This document shows positions 62,157 through 64,000 of a stretch of DNA of 64,000 nucleotides, piece by piece. A program made the translations under genes and the position numbers. Source of the stretch: Flavobacterium sp. 245. GTDB lineage: Bacteria; Bacteroidota; Bacteroidia; Flavobacteriales; Flavobacteriaceae. Where the stretch lies: assembly GCF_004362055.1 (NCBI RefSeq), contig NZ_SNXB01000007.1:237309-301308 (forward strand), given 5' to 3'. A model generated the notes under the pieces. It ran no database searches and was not told where the DNA came from. It saw only the letters and a list, made by a program, of their open reading frames with translations. Position 1 is the stretch's first letter, and each line of letters opens with the position of its first letter.

Positions 62157-63755
62157 ATGCAAAGAATTTTCATTCTATGTTTTTTTATTGCGGGTTTTTC
62201 TCTAACTGCGAAAGAGACAAATCCTGTTTTAGAGGAATTAGATAAAGTGCTTCTTAAAAAAGATATTTATTTAAAACAGAAATATCGAAAAATTGAAGCT
62301 TTAAAAAGAAATGTTTCAAAATTTACGGTCAGTCAAAACAATGAACAACTATATAATACGTATATGTCGTTGTTTGATGAATATAAATCGTTTAAATACG
62401 ACTCGGCTTATTATTATTTAGAAGAAGCAAAAATCAAAGCGATCGTTTTAAAAGACCCAAAATATTTGGCTAAAAGCCGAATTAAAGAAGGTTTCGTGCT
62501 CTTGTCATCTGGCTTGTTTAAAGAAGCCATTGACACTTTAAATGTTATCGATGACCAAAAGCTGGATATAAAAAACAAATTTGAATATTATAACATCAAA
62601 GCCCGAGCGTATTATGATCTAGCCGATTACAATAAAGATCAGCGCTTTAATATTCATTACGTCCAGCAAGGAAATCATTTCCTAAAAAAGGCTCTGGAAT
62701 TAATTGGAACTAATACAAATGAATATTGGGCAGCCGAAAGCTTAAAAAGACTAAAACAACAAGACTGGCGCGGTGCCGAATTTGCATTTAGTTATTGGAT
62801 TAATAATTACAACCTTCCTCCTGATTATTATGGTATTGCGACTTCTAGTCTTGGTTATATTTATTCAGAGAGAGGTTATACTAAAAAAGCCATTCAGTAT
62901 CTCGCGCTTGCCGCTATTGCCGATGTCAAAAATGCAACTAAAGAAACTGTAGCGCTGAGGAATTTAGCCAATGAGCTTTTTAAAATGGGTTATTTGGACA
63001 AAGCCAATGAATACATCAATATTGCGATGGACGACGCGACTTTTTACAACGCCAGACATCGAAAAATTGAGATTTCGTCTATTTTGCCCATTATTGAAAA
63101 AGCACAATTAAATAACGTAAAAGACAAAAATGATAAGCTGGAAAAAATCATTATTCTGCTTACTATATTGACATTTATAATTGTCTTGTTTTCGATTATT
63201 ATTTTCAAACAATTAAAAGAAAGAAACAAAGCCAGAAAAATAATGGCTTCTTCGTATGCGCAACTTCAAGAAATGAACATCAGTTTGAGTGAAGCAAATG
63301 CTATTAAGGAAGAGTATATTACGTATTTTATTAAAGCCACTTCGGCATTCATTAATAAGATTGACCACATTCAAAAAAGCACGCTTCATAAAATTATTAC
63401 TAAAAAAACAGACGAAGTTATTGCAAGTTTAAAACGTTATAATGTCAAGGAAGAACGTGAAAATCTGTTTCATCAATTCGACGAAATTTTCCTTAAACTG
63501 TTCCCAACTTTTGTGACTGATTTTAATCATTTGTTTCCTAATGATCATAAATGTATTGTCAAAAAAGGAGAACTTCTAAATACTGAATTGAGGATTTTTG
63601 CGCTGTACCGATTAGGAATTCAAGACAGCAGCCAAATGGCCGAATTCTTAGAACTTTCTGTGGCTACAATCTACACCTACAAAACCAGAATTAAAAGCAA
63701 ATCTGATTTTAAAGATACTTTTGAGGAGAAAATTATGGCGATTAAGACGATATAA
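62157..63755 (+). CDS. TPR/DUF6377-type transcriptional regulator, SusR-like
   Basis: A 532-residue membrane regulator. A signal peptide (MQRIFILCFFIAGFSLTAKE) precedes TPR-type repeats (about residues 25-320), a membrane helix (about 327-347, IIILLTILTFIIVLFSIIIFK), a cytoplasmic coil and a C-terminal domain with a LuxR-like helix-turn-helix at the end (LNTELRIFALYRLGIQDSSQMAEFLELSVATIYTYKTRIKSK). This is the DUF6377 type, resembling SusR, which senses a glycan in the periplasm and activates the adjacent PUL. It is divergent from the operon it probably controls. Confidence 0.85.
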   Translation: MQRIFILCFFIAGFSLTAKETNPVLEELDKVLLKKDIYLKQKYRKIEALKRNVSKFTVSQNNEQLYNTYMSLFDEYKSFKYDSAYYYLEEAKIKAIVLKDPKYLAKSRIKEGFVLLSSGLFKEAIDTLNVIDDQKLDIKNKFEYYNIKARAYYDLADYNKDQRFNIHYVQQGNHFLKKALELIGTNTNEYWAAESLKRLKQQDWRGAEFAFSYWINNYNLPPDYYGIATSSLGYIYSERGYTKKAIQYLALAAIADVKNATKETVALRNLANELFKMGYLDKANEYINIAMDDATFYNARHRKIEISSILPIIEKAQLNNVKDKNDKLEKIIILLTILTFIIVLFSIIIFKQLKERNKARKIMASSYAQLQEMNISLSEANAIKEEYITYFIKATSAFINKIDHIQKSTLHKIITKKTDEVIASLKRYNVKEERENLFHQFDEIFLKLFPTFVTDFNHLFPNDHKCIVKKGELLNTELRIFALYRLGIQDSSQMAEFLELSVATIYTYKTRIKSKSDFKDTFEEKIMAIKTI

Positions 63756-63760
63756 ATTAA

Positions 63761-63792
63761 GGTACTAAGTTGCTAAGATTCTAAGTCACTAA
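63761..63792 (+). repeat. Octamer array of four G-N3-CTAA units
   Basis: The units ggtactaa, gttgctaa, gattctaa and gtcactaa follow the regulator stop. They are the same family as the arrays at 47479-47744 and 51506-51529. Confidence 0.85.
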
Positions 63793-63813
63793 GCTTTTTT
63801 TAAACACAATCTT

Positions 63814-63910
63814 GTCATTCCGAGGAACGAGGAATCTCCGCGAGAAGCTCTACAAAGATTGGACTCTCGTTGCGGAGTTACTTGCGGAGATTCCTCGTTC
63901 CTCGGAATTG
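63814..63910. repeat. Dispersed inverted repeat (gtcattccgagg family)
   Basis: The arms GTCATTCCGAGGAACGAGGA and TCCTCGTTCCTCGGAAT are near-complementary. They resemble the repeats at 12470, 34070 and 24188. The internal part contains tctacaaagattggactc, shared with the half copy at 24188-24240. Confidence 0.8.
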
Positions 63911-63920
63911 TAAAAGTCAC

Positions 63921-64000
63921 TTATTTCGGTAACGGATTTATCATTTCGATTGGCTTTTTTCCATCAATACCTTGATGTGGTCTTTCATGATTGTAATAAT
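63921..64000 (-). CDS. Insertion-sequence transposase, C-terminal fragment
   Basis: On the minus strand the last 80 bases read YYNHERPHQGIDGKKPIEMIN and then PLPK and a stop (TTA at 63921-63923). YNxERPHQG followed by PxE is the C-terminal signature of IS3 or IS481-type DDE integrases. The rest of the gene is beyond the window, so it is not possible to say whether it is intact. It is preceded by a dispersed repeat and no inverted terminal repeat was seen. Confidence 0.75.
   Translation of the reverse strand, partial: YYNHERPHQGIDGKKPIEMINPLPK

Overview
The window is AT-rich chromosomal DNA that looks like a Flavobacterium or close relative. The evidence is SusC/SusD pairs, DUF5004 and DUF6377 proteins, lipoproteins with short signal peptides, TAnnTTTG-type -7 promoter boxes, weak ribosome binding sites, and many short palindromic and 7-8-nt-period repeats between genes. 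No rRNA, tRNA, CRISPR array or phage was seen. Assignments come from reading the translated sequences; no database search was possible.

Layout. 1-2.9 kb: two tandem hexuronate-type MFS transporters (one cut by the window edge) divergent from a secreted esterase, with a LacI-type operator between. 3.4-11.2 kb: a small unknown protein, a YcaC-like cysteine hydrolase, a YtcJ-like amidohydrolase plus an outer-membrane barrel, a CocE/NonD-type S15 hydrolase, a small membrane protein and a 2H phosphoesterase. 11.5-14.3 kb: an AraC regulator and two SDR oxidoreductases. 14.4-22.7 kb: a PepSY-like protein and a LytS/LytTR two-component system, divergent from a TolC-permease-adaptor RND efflux operon whose permease carries an EF-hand-like loop. 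22.7-27 kb: a plastic region with unknown lipoproteins, a cupin gene, two decayed cupin fragments and several families of palindromic repeats. 27-34 kb: a TetR regulator and a canonical RND operon (adaptor, permease, 37-aa membrane peptide, OprM-like channel) with five copies of a 23-bp operator-like repeat. 34.3-36.6 kb: small genes (DoxX-like, VOC, DinB, membrane proteins, DUF1328). 36.9-40.2 kb: a GH130 protein overlapping a glycosyltransferase with a long helical C-terminal domain.

40.5-47.5 kb: MlaE-MlaF-MCE lipid-transport genes run into a giant AsmA-like protein, a low-affinity-iron-permease-like protein and an FAD oxidoreductase. The MCE gene has a stop codon inside a duplicated 15-nt tail unit. 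47.7-51.5 kb: an AraC regulator, a deoxyinosine-type DNA glycosylase, a DUF6526-like protein and an outer-membrane protein, separated by repeat arrays. 51.8-63.8 kb: a polysaccharide utilisation locus transcribed on the minus strand (DUF5004 lipoprotein, SusE-position protein, SusC, SusD, GH71/99-like lipoprotein, GH97) with a divergent TPR/DUF6377 regulator resembling SusR. The last bases hold the 3' end of an insertion-sequence transposase.

How the genes work together. The PUL would bind, import and cleave an alpha-linked glycan. The two RND systems have separate controls, a LytTR system and a TetR repressor. The Mla block probably moves phospholipid between membranes, with the AsmA-like protein as a possible bridge. 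The most unusual signals are the operator array at 27 kb, the EF-hand and altered proton relay in the first RND permease, a 143-bp element inserted in the same orientation inside two unrelated operons, REP-like palindromes with a GTAG foot, and intergenic arrays of 7- or 8-nt units with different sequences at each locus.
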